From Mucilaginibacter sabulilitoris (GTDB lineage: Bacteria; Bacteroidota; Bacteroidia; Sphingobacteriales; Sphingobacteriaceae): a stretch of DNA of 64,000 bases. The stretch spans positions 4,216,001-4,280,000 of the forward strand of contig NZ_CP139558.1 in assembly GCF_034262375.1 (NCBI RefSeq), in the 5' to 3' direction. Below the pieces are notes generated by a model. That model made no database searches. It was not told the origin of the DNA and saw nothing but the letters and a program-made list of their open reading frames with translations. Below are positions 40,155-49,778 of the stretch, in pieces. Within the stretch, counting starts at the first letter, position 1, and the number at the start of each line of letters is the position of its first letter. The position numbers were made by a program, and so were the translations under genes.

Positions 40155-41530
40155 TCTTTTGCGAAAATCGGGATGGTTTTATCGCGGTGTTTTTTGCTGA
40201 TGATATGGAAGCGTATAAATAATAACACCGAAGCTGTAGCCAGTCCTAATGTTAACCCATACCAAACCCCATTTACGCCAAGGTGAAAATAGATACCCAA
40301 AATGTATCCAACGGGTAAACCTATAACCCAATAAGCTAAAAATGTAATTACTGTTGGAATATTAACATCACCCATGCCGCGTAAAACACCAAGACCAACT
40401 ACCTGTGCGCCATCAAATAGCTGAAAGAAAGCTGCTATGATAAGTAATTGAGCTGCAATGAAAATGACATTTTCATCAGAAGTTATTATCCATGGCAATA
40501 AATGCCGGCCTAAGGTAAATATAAGCGCGGTAACGGCCATAAAAACCAACACGATATGGTAATTTGAAATGGCAGATAAACGTAGGCTTTTATGATTGCT
40601 GGAGCCAAAATAGTTTCCTGATTTTATGGCCGCTCCGGCAGATATACCACTGGCCATCATATACGTCATGGACGCCAAACTAATAGCAACCTGGTGAGCG
40701 GCTTGCTGAACAAGGCCAATGGTACCTACCAAAATTGCAGCGCCGCCAAAGGCACTCACCTCAAACGTATATTGCATTGCTACAGGAGCACCAATTTTCA
40801 TGATCTGAATACCTCTCACACGATCAATATTTCTGATAGCAAAGCTTTTTAAGTATTCCTTAAAAATAGGTGATCTGAGCACATACACCGCCATCACAAT
40901 AGCCATTATGGAGCGATCAATGAGGGTGCTGTAACCTACACCTTTGATGCCCATAGGATGTATACCGAATAGGCCTTTCACAAAGGTTACCCCCAGGCAA
41001 ATATTAATTATGTTGCCCCATATAGAAATGAGCATAGCTTGTTTGGTAAATCCAAGTCCTTCGGCAAATTGCTTAAACGTATTAAATATGAGCAGGGGAA
41101 TTAGCGAGAGGCTCATTAATAGCAGGTAGGGCTTAGCAGTCTCCACAACTTGCGGCGATTGGTCAAGATGACTTATCAGCAACATGGTGCCGAAATAAAT
41201 ACCGGCAAACAAAAGAATACCGCTGAGCATATTCAAAAACAGGCTATTTGATAACAAGAGCCCGCATTCTTTAAAGTTACGGCGACCATTATTCTGGGCA
41301 ACAAGAGGGGTTAACCCATAAGAAATTCCCATACCAATAACCAGGGGCACCATAAACAAGCTATTTACTAATGAAACAGCCGCTAAGGACACTGTGCCGG
41401 CAAAGTGCCCCACAATAATAGAGTCAGACATCTGAACCAGGGTATGCCCCAATTGGGATATAACCACCGGAATGGCCAGCTTAAGACTTTCGGAATAATA
41501 GGGTTTATACTTTAAAAAATTGCTTATCAT
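40151..41530 (-). CDS. MATE-family multidrug efflux transporter
   Basis: A 459-residue inner-membrane protein with 12 predicted helices. The N-terminal half carries the family motif LAIPVVISQLGHTLVQMSDSIIVGHFAG and the middle repeat PLVIGMGISYGLTPLVAQNNG. MATE pumps use Na+ or H+ gradients to export cationic drugs and metabolites. Basic C-terminus (SKKHRDKT). It is a single gene; its end overlaps the HDAC gene convergently. Confidence 0.93.
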   Translation of the reverse strand: MISNFLKYKPYYSESLKLAIPVVISQLGHTLVQMSDSIIVGHFAGTVSLAAVSLVNSLFMVPLVIGMGISYGLTPLVAQNNGRRNFKECGLLLSNSLFLNMLSGILLFAGIYFGTMLLISHLDQSPQVVETAKPYLLLMSLSLIPLLIFNTFKQFAEGLGFTKQAMLISIWGNIINICLGVTFVKGLFGIHPMGIKGVGYSTLIDRSIMAIVMAVYVLRSPIFKEYLKSFAIRNIDRVRGIQIMKIGAPVAMQYTFEVSAFGGAAILVGTIGLVQQAAHQVAISLASMTYMMASGISAGAAIKSGNYFGSSNHKSLRLSAISNYHIVLVFMAVTALIFTLGRHLLPWIITSDENVIFIAAQLLIIAAFFQLFDGAQVVGLGVLRGMGDVNIPTVITFLAYWVIGLPVGYILGIYFHLGVNGVWYGLTLGLATASVLLFIRFHIISKKHRDKTIPIFAKD

Positions 41531-41582
41531 TACTTAGGTATGCGAGAACACAAAAGTAATGATAATGGCTATACAAAAGGGA

Positions 41583-42206
41583 TTAACAGGCCGTGTAAAA
41601 TTCTTCCTTTTCTGTTGTATTAATACGGATTAAACCAGACAGGATCAGGTCAACGAGGATGCGCTGCGCGCGGCGGCGCCCTACCTTAAGTAATTCGCTG
41701 CATTCCTTAACGCCTATACGTGTGTGTGTCTCGAGATACTCTAATAACAGCTTTTCATTGTCCGAATATTCTATCAATACACCCTCATCGGCAGAAGAAC
41801 GTTTAAGCACTTCTAAAACAATCTTGCTGGCTAAAACGCTCTTATCTTTTACCCGCACATAGGCCCACCATTTTCCATCATCAGCTAACGCGTAATGTGG
41901 TTTGGTTTCGCTTGGAGGTGTATCAACAACCAGTACCAGCTTATCATCAACATAAACTTCTTCAAAAACAGGATCTAAGGCCGGTCTGGCAAAAAGATGG
42001 GCTGCCTTAGTGATCATATAGCGTTCCTCATCTTCAGATTTAACCCCTTTAATAGTACCGTCATCAGCAACGCCTATTAATAGTTTACCACCCTTGTTAT
42101 TGGCAAAGGAAACCATTGTACGCGCTATCTTTTCGCAGCTGGTAATTGTTTTTTTAAAGTCGAGTGTTACACCTTCGCCCTCAAAAATCAGTTTTTTGAT
42201 ATTCAT
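41583..42206 (-). CDS. AlbA_2-domain regulator with C-terminal winged helix
   Basis: A 207-residue protein. The N-terminal AlbA_2 (Schlafen-like, putative DNA-binding) domain spans about 8-140: EGVTLDFKKTITSCEKIAR, SFANNKGGKLLIGVADDG and AYVRVKDKSVLAS are diagnostic. The last 60 residues (YLETHTRIGVKECSELL, RRAQRILVDLILSGLI) form a winged helix-turn-helix. It is classed as an ATP-binding/transcriptional regulator; no target is known. Third in a three-gene minus-strand cluster with the GNAT and DUF4442 genes. Confidence 0.85.
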   Translation of the reverse strand: MNIKKLIFEGEGVTLDFKKTITSCEKIARTMVSFANNKGGKLLIGVADDGTIKGVKSEDEERYMITKAAHLFARPALDPVFEEVYVDDKLVLVVDTPPSETKPHYALADDGKWWAYVRVKDKSVLASKIVLEVLKRSSADEGVLIEYSDNEKLLLEYLETHTRIGVKECSELLKVGRRRAQRILVDLILSGLIRINTTEKEEFYTAC

Positions 42207-42232
42207 TTTAGCTCCGTTATCCCTTAAACTAA

Positions 42233-42691
42233 TTACTGAGGTTTAATATAGGGGGTAAATATTTCCATCCACCTTTCAGGATGGGTTATTTGCGTAAAAT
42301 CAAACTGACTGTACAAGCCATGCGCATCAGCTGTAGCCAATGACCATCGTCTTAAACCCTGCAAGTCAGGATGATTAACTACACTTTGTATCAACCATTT
42401 CGATAAGCCTTTTTTCCTGAAAGCAGGCAAAACAAACACATCACAAATGTAGGCAAAAGTAGCCGCATCGGTTACCACTCTTGCAAACCCAACCTGTTGA
42501 TCATTCGTGTAAACTCCAAAACACATGGAGTTCGTTATTGCCTTCTCCATCTTTTCACGGGGAATGCCCTGCGCCCAATAGGAATCATTATTTAAGTAAT
42601 CATATATTACATCCACCTGAAGCAAGCCTTTGTCGGTTGATATTTGGAAGCCTTTCTTAATAAATGCCTCGTCGTTCATAAATACAGTCAT
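42233..42691 (-). CDS. GNAT-family N-acetyltransferase
   Basis: A 152-residue acetyltransferase; acetyl-CoA motif A is DVFVLPAFRKKGLSKWLIQSVVNHPDL at about 84-110, with the C-terminal strand GLYSQFDFTQITHPERWMEIF typical of the YjdJ/EIS-like small GNATs that act on small molecules or peptides. It sits between the DUF4442 gene (13 bases upstream) and the AlbA_2 gene (27 bases downstream), likely one transcript. Confidence 0.85.
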   Translation of the reverse strand: MTVFMNDEAFIKKGFQISTDKGLLQVDVIYDYLNNDSYWAQGIPREKMEKAITNSMCFGVYTNDQQVGFARVVTDAATFAYICDVFVLPAFRKKGLSKWLIQSVVNHPDLQGLRRWSLATADAHGLYSQFDFTQITHPERWMEIFTPYIKPQ

Positions 42692-42703
42692 CAGAATAAA
42701 AAA

Positions 42704-43180
42704 TTATAAGCTCACATCAGTAAAATTCAAATTACGCAGGTATATCTCGTTCATTACAGATACACATATTTCACCATCTTTATTATAAATATCAATTGGG
42801 TGGTGCGCCATATATTTACCACCGGTATTTAATACCGCCTCGGCATTTGCAATATCGTCATCGCTTAAATTGATCTTGAAATAAAGATCAGACAAACCCG
42901 GTTTTAAATAGTGTATAGATGATGATTTTGACCACACCTTTAATTTGTATCCTTTTTTGCTAAGTAACTGATGAAATAATACCGGGTAAAAAGGATCTGC
43001 AGCCGAAAATATAGTCCCACCAAAAATAGAACTGTTATAGTTTTTATTTAAGAAACTTCTTTTTATTTTAACCTGAACACCAGTAAATCCTTTATCAATA
43101 TTTACAACCCAAATACGTTGAAAAAGGAGGGGAGGGTAGAAGCGCATGGCCCACTTTAACATTCGTTCAGATACCACCAT
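42704..43180 (-). CDS. DUF4442 hot-dog thioesterase-like protein
   Basis: A 158-residue protein of the DUF4442 family with the hot-dog fold used by acyl-CoA thioesterases. SIFGGTIFSAADPFYPVLF at about 52-70 and the alternating strand GYKLKVWSKSSSIHYLKPG are characteristic. DUF4442 proteins usually lack biochemical data. First gene of a three-gene unit (DUF4442-GNAT-AlbA_2). The preceding 205 bases contain no gene. Confidence 0.78.
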   Translation of the reverse strand: MVVSERMLKWAMRFYPPLLFQRIWVVNIDKGFTGVQVKIKRSFLNKNYNSSIFGGTIFSAADPFYPVLFHQLLSKKGYKLKVWSKSSSIHYLKPGLSDLYFKINLSDDDIANAEAVLNTGGKYMAHHPIDIYNKDGEICVSVMNEIYLRNLNFTDVSL

Positions 43181-43385
43181 AGACCTTAAATATCAGAAAT
43201 TATTGATAGAATAAACATATTTTAATTGTAAAATAACACATCTGGTTATGGCGCTTACTTCAATAAACATTATGCGCATATACTTTACAATTTTATATCA
43301 TGAGCAAATTAGCTTAAACAATATGCCCAATGTGTGGTTAATAGTATGTTTAAATTGATAAATTAAAATCAAATACAGGTAAACT

Positions 43386-43595
43386 ATGAAAAAGCAAATT
43401 CTAAGTCTTGCACTTGTCGCGACAATGATAGGTGCAATAGCAACAAGCTGCAGTTCGTCAAAAACAGCCAGCAGCGGATCTGATAGTACAAAAACAGACA
43501 CTGCAGCCACCACAACAACGCCAAGTACAACCCCTGCAAGTACTGATACTGCTAAAACTGACACAGCAAAAACCGACACCACCAAGAAACCATAA
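43386..43595 (+). CDS. Small Thr/Lys-rich lipoprotein
   Basis: A 69-residue lipoprotein precursor: hydrophobic signal, lipobox IATSC (Cys about 22), then a low-complexity tail of Ser, Thr, Asp, Ala and Lys with the repeated unit DTAKTDTAKTDTTKK. Such tails may act as a spacer or surface linker. No known domain. The reverse frame of this stretch is a shadow. A terminator follows 12 bases after the stop, which supports expression. Confidence 0.75.
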   Translation: MKKQILSLALVATMIGAIATSCSSSKTASSGSDSTKTDTAATTTTPSTTPASTDTAKTDTAKTDTTKKP

Positions 43596-43606
43596 TATGG
43601 TGCTAT

Positions 43607-43648
43607 AAAAAGGTCTGGGTAATAAATACGCCCGGACCCTTTTATTTT
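43607..43648 (+). terminator. Intrinsic terminator after the small lipoprotein
   Basis: GGTCTGGG pairs with CCCGGACC (one G-U) around AATAAATACG, flanked by AAAAA and CTTTTATTTTT. Confidence 0.82.
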
Positions 43649-43655
43649 TCAAACA

Positions 43656-44450
43656 TCAGAATGCGGTTTTAATAACGCCACCGTCAACTCTTATATTAGC
43701 GCCATTAGTAGCCGACGAAAGCGGGCTTGATAAATAAGTTACAGTATTTGCAATCTCATCCGGACTTATAAATCTTTTGATAATGGAAGTTGATCGCATG
43801 GTTTTAAAAAACTCCTTTTCCATCTCATCGTCTGTTAAGCCTTTATCTTTTGCAAGGGCTTTCATAAAATCGCCAACACCTTCAGAAAGTGTTGGGCCCG
43901 GTAGTACAGAATTAACGGTTACTCCGGTGCCCTCAGTAAGTTCGGCCAGGCCACGTGCTACAGCTATCTGAGCGGTTTTCGTCATACCATAATGGATCAT
44001 TTCGGCAGGAATTTGTAAGCCGGATTCGCTGGAAATGAAAATGATACGGCCCCAGTTTTGACTAAGCATGTTGTCGAGATAAGCACGCGATAATTTTACG
44101 CCGCTTAATACATTAACTTCGTAAAATCTCATCCAGTCGTCATCGGTAATATCCCGGAACTCTTTAGGTTCAAAAATGCCAATATTGTTGATCAGAATAT
44201 CAACCTGCGGAACTTGTTTAATTAAATTTTCTACCTGTTGCCTGTTTGAAAAATCAGCAGCAATTCCTTTGATTTTGCTGTTACCGGTTTCGGCTACGAG
44301 TTTTTCAACTACGGCATTAATTCTATTTTGATCACGACCATTGATATATAATTCTACGCCTTCATGAGCTAATGATTTAGCTATAGCGTAACCGATGCCG
44401 GCAGTTGAGCCGGTTACTAATGCAATTTTATCTTTAAGCTTAAGATCCAT
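43656..44450 (-). CDS. Short-chain dehydrogenase/reductase
   Basis: A 264-residue NAD(P)-dependent SDR. Rossmann motif TGSTAGIGYAIA (about 14-25), NNIG (about 89), and the catalytic Ser-Tyr-Lys set in ISSESGLQIPAEMIHYGMTK (about 140-160). The sequence ends ATNGANIRVDGGVIKTAF, as in 3-oxoacyl reductase-like SDRs. Substrate unknown. Convergent with the lipoprotein, and separated from the TPR operon by a terminator. Confidence 0.88.
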   Translation of the reverse strand: MDLKLKDKIALVTGSTAGIGYAIAKSLAHEGVELYINGRDQNRINAVVEKLVAETGNSKIKGIAADFSNRQQVENLIKQVPQVDILINNIGIFEPKEFRDITDDDWMRFYEVNVLSGVKLSRAYLDNMLSQNWGRIIFISSESGLQIPAEMIHYGMTKTAQIAVARGLAELTEGTGVTVNSVLPGPTLSEGVGDFMKALAKDKGLTDDEMEKEFFKTMRSTSIIKRFISPDEIANTVTYLSSPLSSATNGANIRVDGGVIKTAF

Positions 44451-44630
44451 ATGTTTTTATTTTAGGAGTTTGTTTATTCTTAAAGTTATGCAATTCAAAT
44501 ACCTATGTTGCACAGTTGCTCAAAAGATGGAACGGCATTGACAAAATTAATTCCCCGTTTAAAGGTATCATATATTAAGCTGTTTTATTTGTCTCATAAT
44601 TAACATTATGTTAAGTGGTAATTTTAAAAA

Positions 44631-44658
44631 GAAAGGGCTTTTCGCAAAGCCCCTCTTC
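44631..44658 (-). terminator. Terminator of the gyrA-TPR-TPR operon
   Basis: On the minus strand GGGGCTTT pairs with AAAGCCCT around GCGA and is followed by TTCTTTTT. It lies 10 bases after the stop of the last TPR gene at 44668. Confidence 0.82.
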
Positions 44659-44667
44659 TATTATTCC

Positions 44668-45927
44668 TTATTGAGCATTCAGCGCATCAAGTTGTTTCTT
44701 GATTGCCTCTGCATTAGTGTTGTCTTTTTTACCTAAATAATAGGTTCTAAGGTTGGTTAATGCATCAGGCGATTTTGGATTTAACTCCACAGCTTTTAAT
44801 AAATATGGTTTAGCCAGGTCAAACTGAGCGTTTGCTTTTGCTATAGCTGCATCATATTCTTTTTGTTTATTAGCCGGCAATTTATTGGCAGCATTGTACG
44901 CGTCAATTGCAGGGTTGAGAATTACATAACCTAAATTTAAATTAGCTTCAAAATAATTAGGATCTATTTCCAGCGCCTTTTTATACATATCAGCAGCTTT
45001 TGTATAGCTATCAACCTTTTGCTGTTGTAGTGTATTTTTAGCAGCTGCATCTTTGGCTTTTGCCTGTTCTTTAATAATTGCTTCGGCAGTTTGTGAGTAA
45101 GTTAAACCTGCATAATAATACAGAGTTTTGTTTTTTGGATCGGCTGCTAAAGCGGTTTGTATTTTTTGAGCTACCTCTTTTTCTTTTCCTGTTTGCAGGC
45201 TTATTTCAATTTCTCTTTTACGCAGATCTGTATTGTTCGGATATTTGGCAATACCGTCACTAACTGATTTAAGTGCGTTTACGGTATCCTTGCCTGCTAA
45301 ATAAAGTGATGACAAATCCATGTAAATACTCGCATTTTTAGAGTATTTGGTTGTAACCAGTTTATTGTAATTAGTTATAGCTGCAGGATAATTTTTTGAG
45401 TTGGCAGCTGCTAAACCTGTATAGTAAATGGCATTGGTATCTTCTGGTAAAACAGTACGGTAATAATCAAATGAGTGGTACGCAAGATCATATTTACCCG
45501 CAGAATATTCGGCTACACCTTTGGTTAACTGGTATTGCGCCATATTTAAATAAGCATTGTCAATCAGTTGTTTGTTTTCGCCTTTTGTATCAAGTTCCTT
45601 AGCTTTTTTCAACGATTCGTCTGCTGTTGTAAATAACGGTGTTGATGTAGCTGCTACAGTATCCTGAACTGCAAGGGCAGAATAAATGGCGCCTTTTAAA
45701 GCAAAAGTTTCAGGTAGCGCCGCAGTTTTCTCATTAGCCGAAGCTTTATCAATTGAGGTTCTTGCTGTTCCTAAACTTTTAACCGCAACAGCTAAAGTAG
45801 CTTTTGATGCTCTTAATCCTTCGTAATTGTTATACTCGCTCTTTGCAGTATTTAATTCACCTTTTTGTGCAAACGCTGTTGCTGAAACTAAGCCTAACAG
45901 GCCCGCCATCAAAAGTTTGATTTTCAT
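44668..45927 (-). CDS. Exported TPR-repeat protein
   Basis: A 419-residue periplasmic protein with a signal peptide (1-20, ATAFAQ). It consists of TPR helices (AAITNYNKLVTTKYSKNASIY, ADMYKKALEIDPNYFEANLNLGYV, KAVELNPKSPDALTNLRTYYLG). TPRs act as protein-protein scaffolds. It is third in the gyrA operon, 5 bases after the second TPR gene, and related to it in layout. No enzymatic domain. Confidence 0.85.
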   Translation of the reverse strand: MKIKLLMAGLLGLVSATAFAQKGELNTAKSEYNNYEGLRASKATLAVAVKSLGTARTSIDKASANEKTAALPETFALKGAIYSALAVQDTVAATSTPLFTTADESLKKAKELDTKGENKQLIDNAYLNMAQYQLTKGVAEYSAGKYDLAYHSFDYYRTVLPEDTNAIYYTGLAAANSKNYPAAITNYNKLVTTKYSKNASIYMDLSSLYLAGKDTVNALKSVSDGIAKYPNNTDLRKREIEISLQTGKEKEVAQKIQTALAADPKNKTLYYYAGLTYSQTAEAIIKEQAKAKDAAAKNTLQQQKVDSYTKAADMYKKALEIDPNYFEANLNLGYVILNPAIDAYNAANKLPANKQKEYDAAIAKANAQFDLAKPYLLKAVELNPKSPDALTNLRTYYLGKKDNTNAEAIKKQLDALNAQ

Positions 45928-45932
45928 GATAG

Positions 45933-47048
45933 TTAGTTGGTTATCTGTTTTAATTTATTGTTTACTTTATCTAATTGATCCTGATTGCCTGCTTTGGAAT
46001 AAGCCAATTGTAATGCCTTTAAACCCTGTACATTATTAGGCGATATTTCGGAGGCTTTTTCAAGCCAAAGCACGGCACGGCCAATATTTTTATCCTCATC
46101 TCCCTCCTGTCCGGTTGCGCTTTGTTTTAAATAAAGTAAGCCCAAATTAAAAACAGGATCGTATGCTGAGCTATTTAATTCAATAGTGCGTAAATAAAGC
46201 GATTCGGCTTTATCGTATTTGTTCAAATGATCGTAACAATTCGCTGCTACAAATGCAATATCGGCGTTATTTGCATTAATGTCAAGCAAAGGGCCAATTA
46301 AAGGCTCCAGAGCCTTATAATTTTTCTGGTTGTTATAAATGTTAGCTTCATCAAGCAGTAAAAACCTGTCATTCGGTAAAATCCTCCTACCCTTTTGCAA
46401 TATTTCCAATGCTTTTGAAGTGTCGCCTAATGATTTATAAATACTTGATGCCGTTTCAATGTACTCTGCACGTGTACTGTCAACTGCCAGTAAATTACTG
46501 TAATATTTTGCCGCATCTACCAGGTTGCCAGCTTTATTATTTGAATAAGCTATATAATCATTAACCTGCTTAAAATTGGGGGCATATTTACGCGCATTTT
46601 CAAATGATTGCCTTGCATTGGTAAAATCTGAATTATTGGTAAACTCAAATCCCTTACGAATATAAACATTAGCCAGGCACCGTTTGGAATAATCAATCTC
46701 CGGCTGATACTTATATTCTTTTTTATTTGCCGACAGTTTATCAACCAGCGTTGATGTTTCTGCAAGTAAAGTAGCTGGCTGCCCGAGTTTGTTTAGCGAA
46801 TCAATATATAAGATGCTTGAGTTAACCAGTGCCCGGTAAGTGTTTTTTTCAATATCTGCCGTATCCGACTTGGTAATGATCAAGCTGTCTGCTGATTTTT
46901 TTGCGGCAGCTAAATATTTCAGATCGTTTTTTTGCTTATAATAAGCAAGGTTATTAACCACAACCTTTAATGCTTCGCTTTGCGCAAAGGCAAAGGTTGT
47001 GGTAATAAATGGTATTAAAAATGATAAAAGAATTTTACGGCACTGCAT
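45933..47048 (-). CDS. Exported TPR-repeat protein
   Basis: A 371-residue periplasmic protein with a signal peptide (1-22, TFAFAQ). TPR units include QSFENARKYAPNFKQVNDYIAY, AYYSNLLAVDSTRAEYIETASSIY and YDKAESLYLRTIELNSSAYDPVFNLGLLY. Probably a paralogue or partner of the neighbouring TPR protein. It begins 5 bases after gyrA, so the cell makes a gyrase subunit and two envelope TPR proteins from one message; the reason is not known. Confidence 0.85.
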   Translation of the reverse strand: MQCRKILLSFLIPFITTTFAFAQSEALKVVVNNLAYYKQKNDLKYLAAAKKSADSLIITKSDTADIEKNTYRALVNSSILYIDSLNKLGQPATLLAETSTLVDKLSANKKEYKYQPEIDYSKRCLANVYIRKGFEFTNNSDFTNARQSFENARKYAPNFKQVNDYIAYSNNKAGNLVDAAKYYSNLLAVDSTRAEYIETASSIYKSLGDTSKALEILQKGRRILPNDRFLLLDEANIYNNQKNYKALEPLIGPLLDINANNADIAFVAANCYDHLNKYDKAESLYLRTIELNSSAYDPVFNLGLLYLKQSATGQEGDEDKNIGRAVLWLEKASEISPNNVQGLKALQLAYSKAGNQDQLDKVNNKLKQITN

Positions 47049-47053
47049 ATTGT

Positions 47054-49627
47054 TTATTCAGTTGGTTCTTCAGTAGTTGATTCTTCACCGTCGGTTGTAG
47101 CTTCATTTTCGTCGGCTACCGTATCTTCGGCATTTTCATCAAGTTCCTTTTCTTCATCTTCGTCATGCTCAATTTTAGCAACTGAGGCAATTTCATCATT
47201 GTTTTTAAGTGATATTAACCTAACACCCTGTGTAGCGCGTCCCATAGTTCTGAGCTCGCTTATAGCTATACGTATAATGATGCCCGATTTATTGATGATC
47301 ATAAGGTCTTCCTTATCAGTAACACCTTTTATGGCCACAAGGTTTCCGGTTTTTTCAGTAATATTTAAAGTTTTTACACCTTTACCGCCGCGGTTAGTAA
47401 CCCTGTAATCGTCAATATCGGTACGTTTGCCGTATCCTTTCTCTGACACTACCAACACAGTAGTCTCGGCATCATCAATACTGATCATACCAACTACTTC
47501 GTCGTTATCACCATCAAGAGTAATACCACGAACACCGGTGGCTGTACGGCCCATTGGTCTAACAGTCGACTCATTGAACCTGATCGCTCTGCCAGATTTA
47601 AGCGCCATCACGATCTCGCTGCTGCCTGTGGTTAATGTTGCCTCTAATAGCGAATCACCTTCGTTGATATTGATGGCGTTGATACCATTGGCGCGCGGAC
47701 GTGAGTAAGCTTCAAGCGATGTTTTCTTGATGGTACCCTTTTTGGTACACATGATAATAAAGTTATTCTCCAGGTAGTTCTGGTCTTTCAGGCTGATCAA
47801 TTTAATATAAGCCTTGATATTCTCTTCCTTCGGAATATTGATAATATTCTGAATGGCGCGGCCTTTTGAGGTACGTGTTCCTTCCGGTATTTCAAATACC
47901 CTGAGCCAGTAACATTGTCCCGACTCAGTAAAGAACAGCATATAATTGTGGTTAGAAGCCACCAACAAGTGCTCAATAAAGTCGGCATCACGGCTGTTAC
48001 TGCCGATAGAACCTTTACCACCCCTGCCCTGCCGACGATATTCTGTTAACGGTGTACGTTTGATGTAACCCTCACGTGATATGGTGATTACTACGTCTTC
48101 ATCTTCAATAAAGTCTTCAGTTTGCATTTCGGCCGATGAGTGAACCATTTCTGTTCTGCGCTCATCTCCGTATTTATCCTTAACTTCTAATAACTCGTCT
48201 TTAATGATTTGCATCCTTAAGCCTTCGTCATTTAAAATTGACCTTAAATAATCAATCAACTTCATTAACTCTGCATATTCATCCTTGATCTTGTCGCGTT
48301 CAAGTCCGGTTAACCGGCGAAGTGTCATATCAAGTATAGCGCGGGCCTGTATATCTGTTAAACCAAAAGTACTCATTAAGCCTTCCCGTGCTTCATCAGG
48401 TGTTTGCGATGCACGAATCAGGCGAATAACTTCGTCCAAATGATCAAGAGCAATCAGTAAGCCTTCTAATATATGGGCGCGTTTTTCAGCTTCGGCCAGT
48501 TCAAATTTAGTACGGCGTATAACAACCTCGTGCCTGTGCTCAACAAAATGATGTATCAGATCTTTTAAGTTGAGCATCATTGGCCTGCCGTTAACCAGGG
48601 CAATATTGTTTACGCTGAATGATGTTTGCAGAGCGGTGTATTTAAATAAATTATTCAATACAATTGCCGCGTTAGCCTCACGTTTAATTTCATAAACAAT
48701 ACGGATACCCTCCCTGCTCGATTCGTCGCGTATAGAAGAAATGCCTTCCAATTTTTTTTCGTTTACCAGTTCTGCGGTACGTTCAATCATCAGGGCCTTA
48801 TTTACCTGATAAGGAACCTCGGTAACTACAATGCGCTCTCTGTCGCTTCCATGAGTTTCAATTTCAGCCCTTGCTCGGATCACTATTCTGCCTCTGCCGG
48901 TTTCCAGTGCTTCACGCGGGCCTTCAAAACCATATATAATACCACCAGTAGGAAAATCGGGGCCTTTTACATATTTCATTAACTCGGTTACCTCAATCTG
49001 GCGGTTGTCTATCAATGCAATAGTGGCATCAATTACCTCCGACAGGTTATGAGGAGCCATATTGGTAGCCATACCCACGGCAATACCTGATGCCCCGTTA
49101 ACCAGTAGGTTAGGGAATTTTGAAGGTAAAACTGTAGGTTCCTGTAAGGAGTCGTCAAAGTTTAATTGGAAATCAATGGTATCTTTATTGATATCGGCAA
49201 GCATTTCTTCGGCAAGTTTTTGCAAACGGGCTTCTGTGTAACGCATTGCCGCGGGCTCATCACCATCAATTGAACCATAGTTGCCCTGGCCCTCAACCAG
49301 CAGGTAGCGTAAGCTCCACTCCTGTGCCATACGCACCATGGTATCATATACTGATTTATCGCCATGCGGGTGATATTTACCCATTACCTCCCCTACAATA
49401 CGGGCAGATTTTTTATATGGTTTATTGTTATTTAAACCCAGGTCGAGCATGCCGTATAAAACACGTCTGTGTACGGGTTTTAATCCATCGCGGACATCGG
49501 GTAACGCCCTTGAAACGATCACTGACATTGAATAATCAATGTAAGCGGATCGCATTTCTTCGTCAATATTTATCGAAATTATTCTGTCTTCCTTACTTGA
49601 ATTGTCGTTTTCTGTTCCTTCGGCCAT
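47054..49627 (-). CDS. gyrA: DNA gyrase subunit A
   Basis: An 857-residue type II topoisomerase subunit that introduces negative supercoils with GyrB. The catalytic Tyr is in PAAMRYTEARLQ (about residue 125), the quinolone-resistance region HPHGDKSVYDTMVRMAQ (about 80-97) is wild-type-like, and the C-terminal pinwheel contains the GyrA box QGRGGKGSIG (about 535). The C-terminus ends in a Glu/Asp-rich tail of about 45 residues. First gene of an operon with two TPR proteins. Confidence 0.97.
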   Translation of the reverse strand: MAEGTENDNSSKEDRIISINIDEEMRSAYIDYSMSVIVSRALPDVRDGLKPVHRRVLYGMLDLGLNNNKPYKKSARIVGEVMGKYHPHGDKSVYDTMVRMAQEWSLRYLLVEGQGNYGSIDGDEPAAMRYTEARLQKLAEEMLADINKDTIDFQLNFDDSLQEPTVLPSKFPNLLVNGASGIAVGMATNMAPHNLSEVIDATIALIDNRQIEVTELMKYVKGPDFPTGGIIYGFEGPREALETGRGRIVIRARAEIETHGSDRERIVVTEVPYQVNKALMIERTAELVNEKKLEGISSIRDESSREGIRIVYEIKREANAAIVLNNLFKYTALQTSFSVNNIALVNGRPMMLNLKDLIHHFVEHRHEVVIRRTKFELAEAEKRAHILEGLLIALDHLDEVIRLIRASQTPDEAREGLMSTFGLTDIQARAILDMTLRRLTGLERDKIKDEYAELMKLIDYLRSILNDEGLRMQIIKDELLEVKDKYGDERRTEMVHSSAEMQTEDFIEDEDVVITISREGYIKRTPLTEYRRQGRGGKGSIGSNSRDADFIEHLLVASNHNYMLFFTESGQCYWLRVFEIPEGTRTSKGRAIQNIINIPKEENIKAYIKLISLKDQNYLENNFIIMCTKKGTIKKTSLEAYSRPRANGINAININEGDSLLEATLTTGSSEIVMALKSGRAIRFNESTVRPMGRTATGVRGITLDGDNDEVVGMISIDDAETTVLVVSEKGYGKRTDIDDYRVTNRGGKGVKTLNITEKTGNLVAIKGVTDKEDLMIINKSGIIIRIAISELRTMGRATQGVRLISLKNNDEIASVAKIEHDEDEEKELDENAEDTVADENEATTDGEESTTEEPTE

Positions 49628-49778
49628 TTTTGTTAATTTGTGGAATCTTCTCTTATAATTGCGCTTTAAAAGTGTTTTTTAAGCGACCTGCGAAGTTAAG
49701 AAAATAGTTGATTATTGTGCCATTTTTAACACGGCATTTATGCACATTAGCTAATTTATTAACGTTAAAGTTACCGGC

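Noticed and set aside
43458..43595. Short tandem words in the small lipoprotein gene, at first glance a CRISPR-like array
   Set aside because: Units of 12-15 bases encode the DTAKT repeat of the protein; there are no spacers, leader or cas genes.
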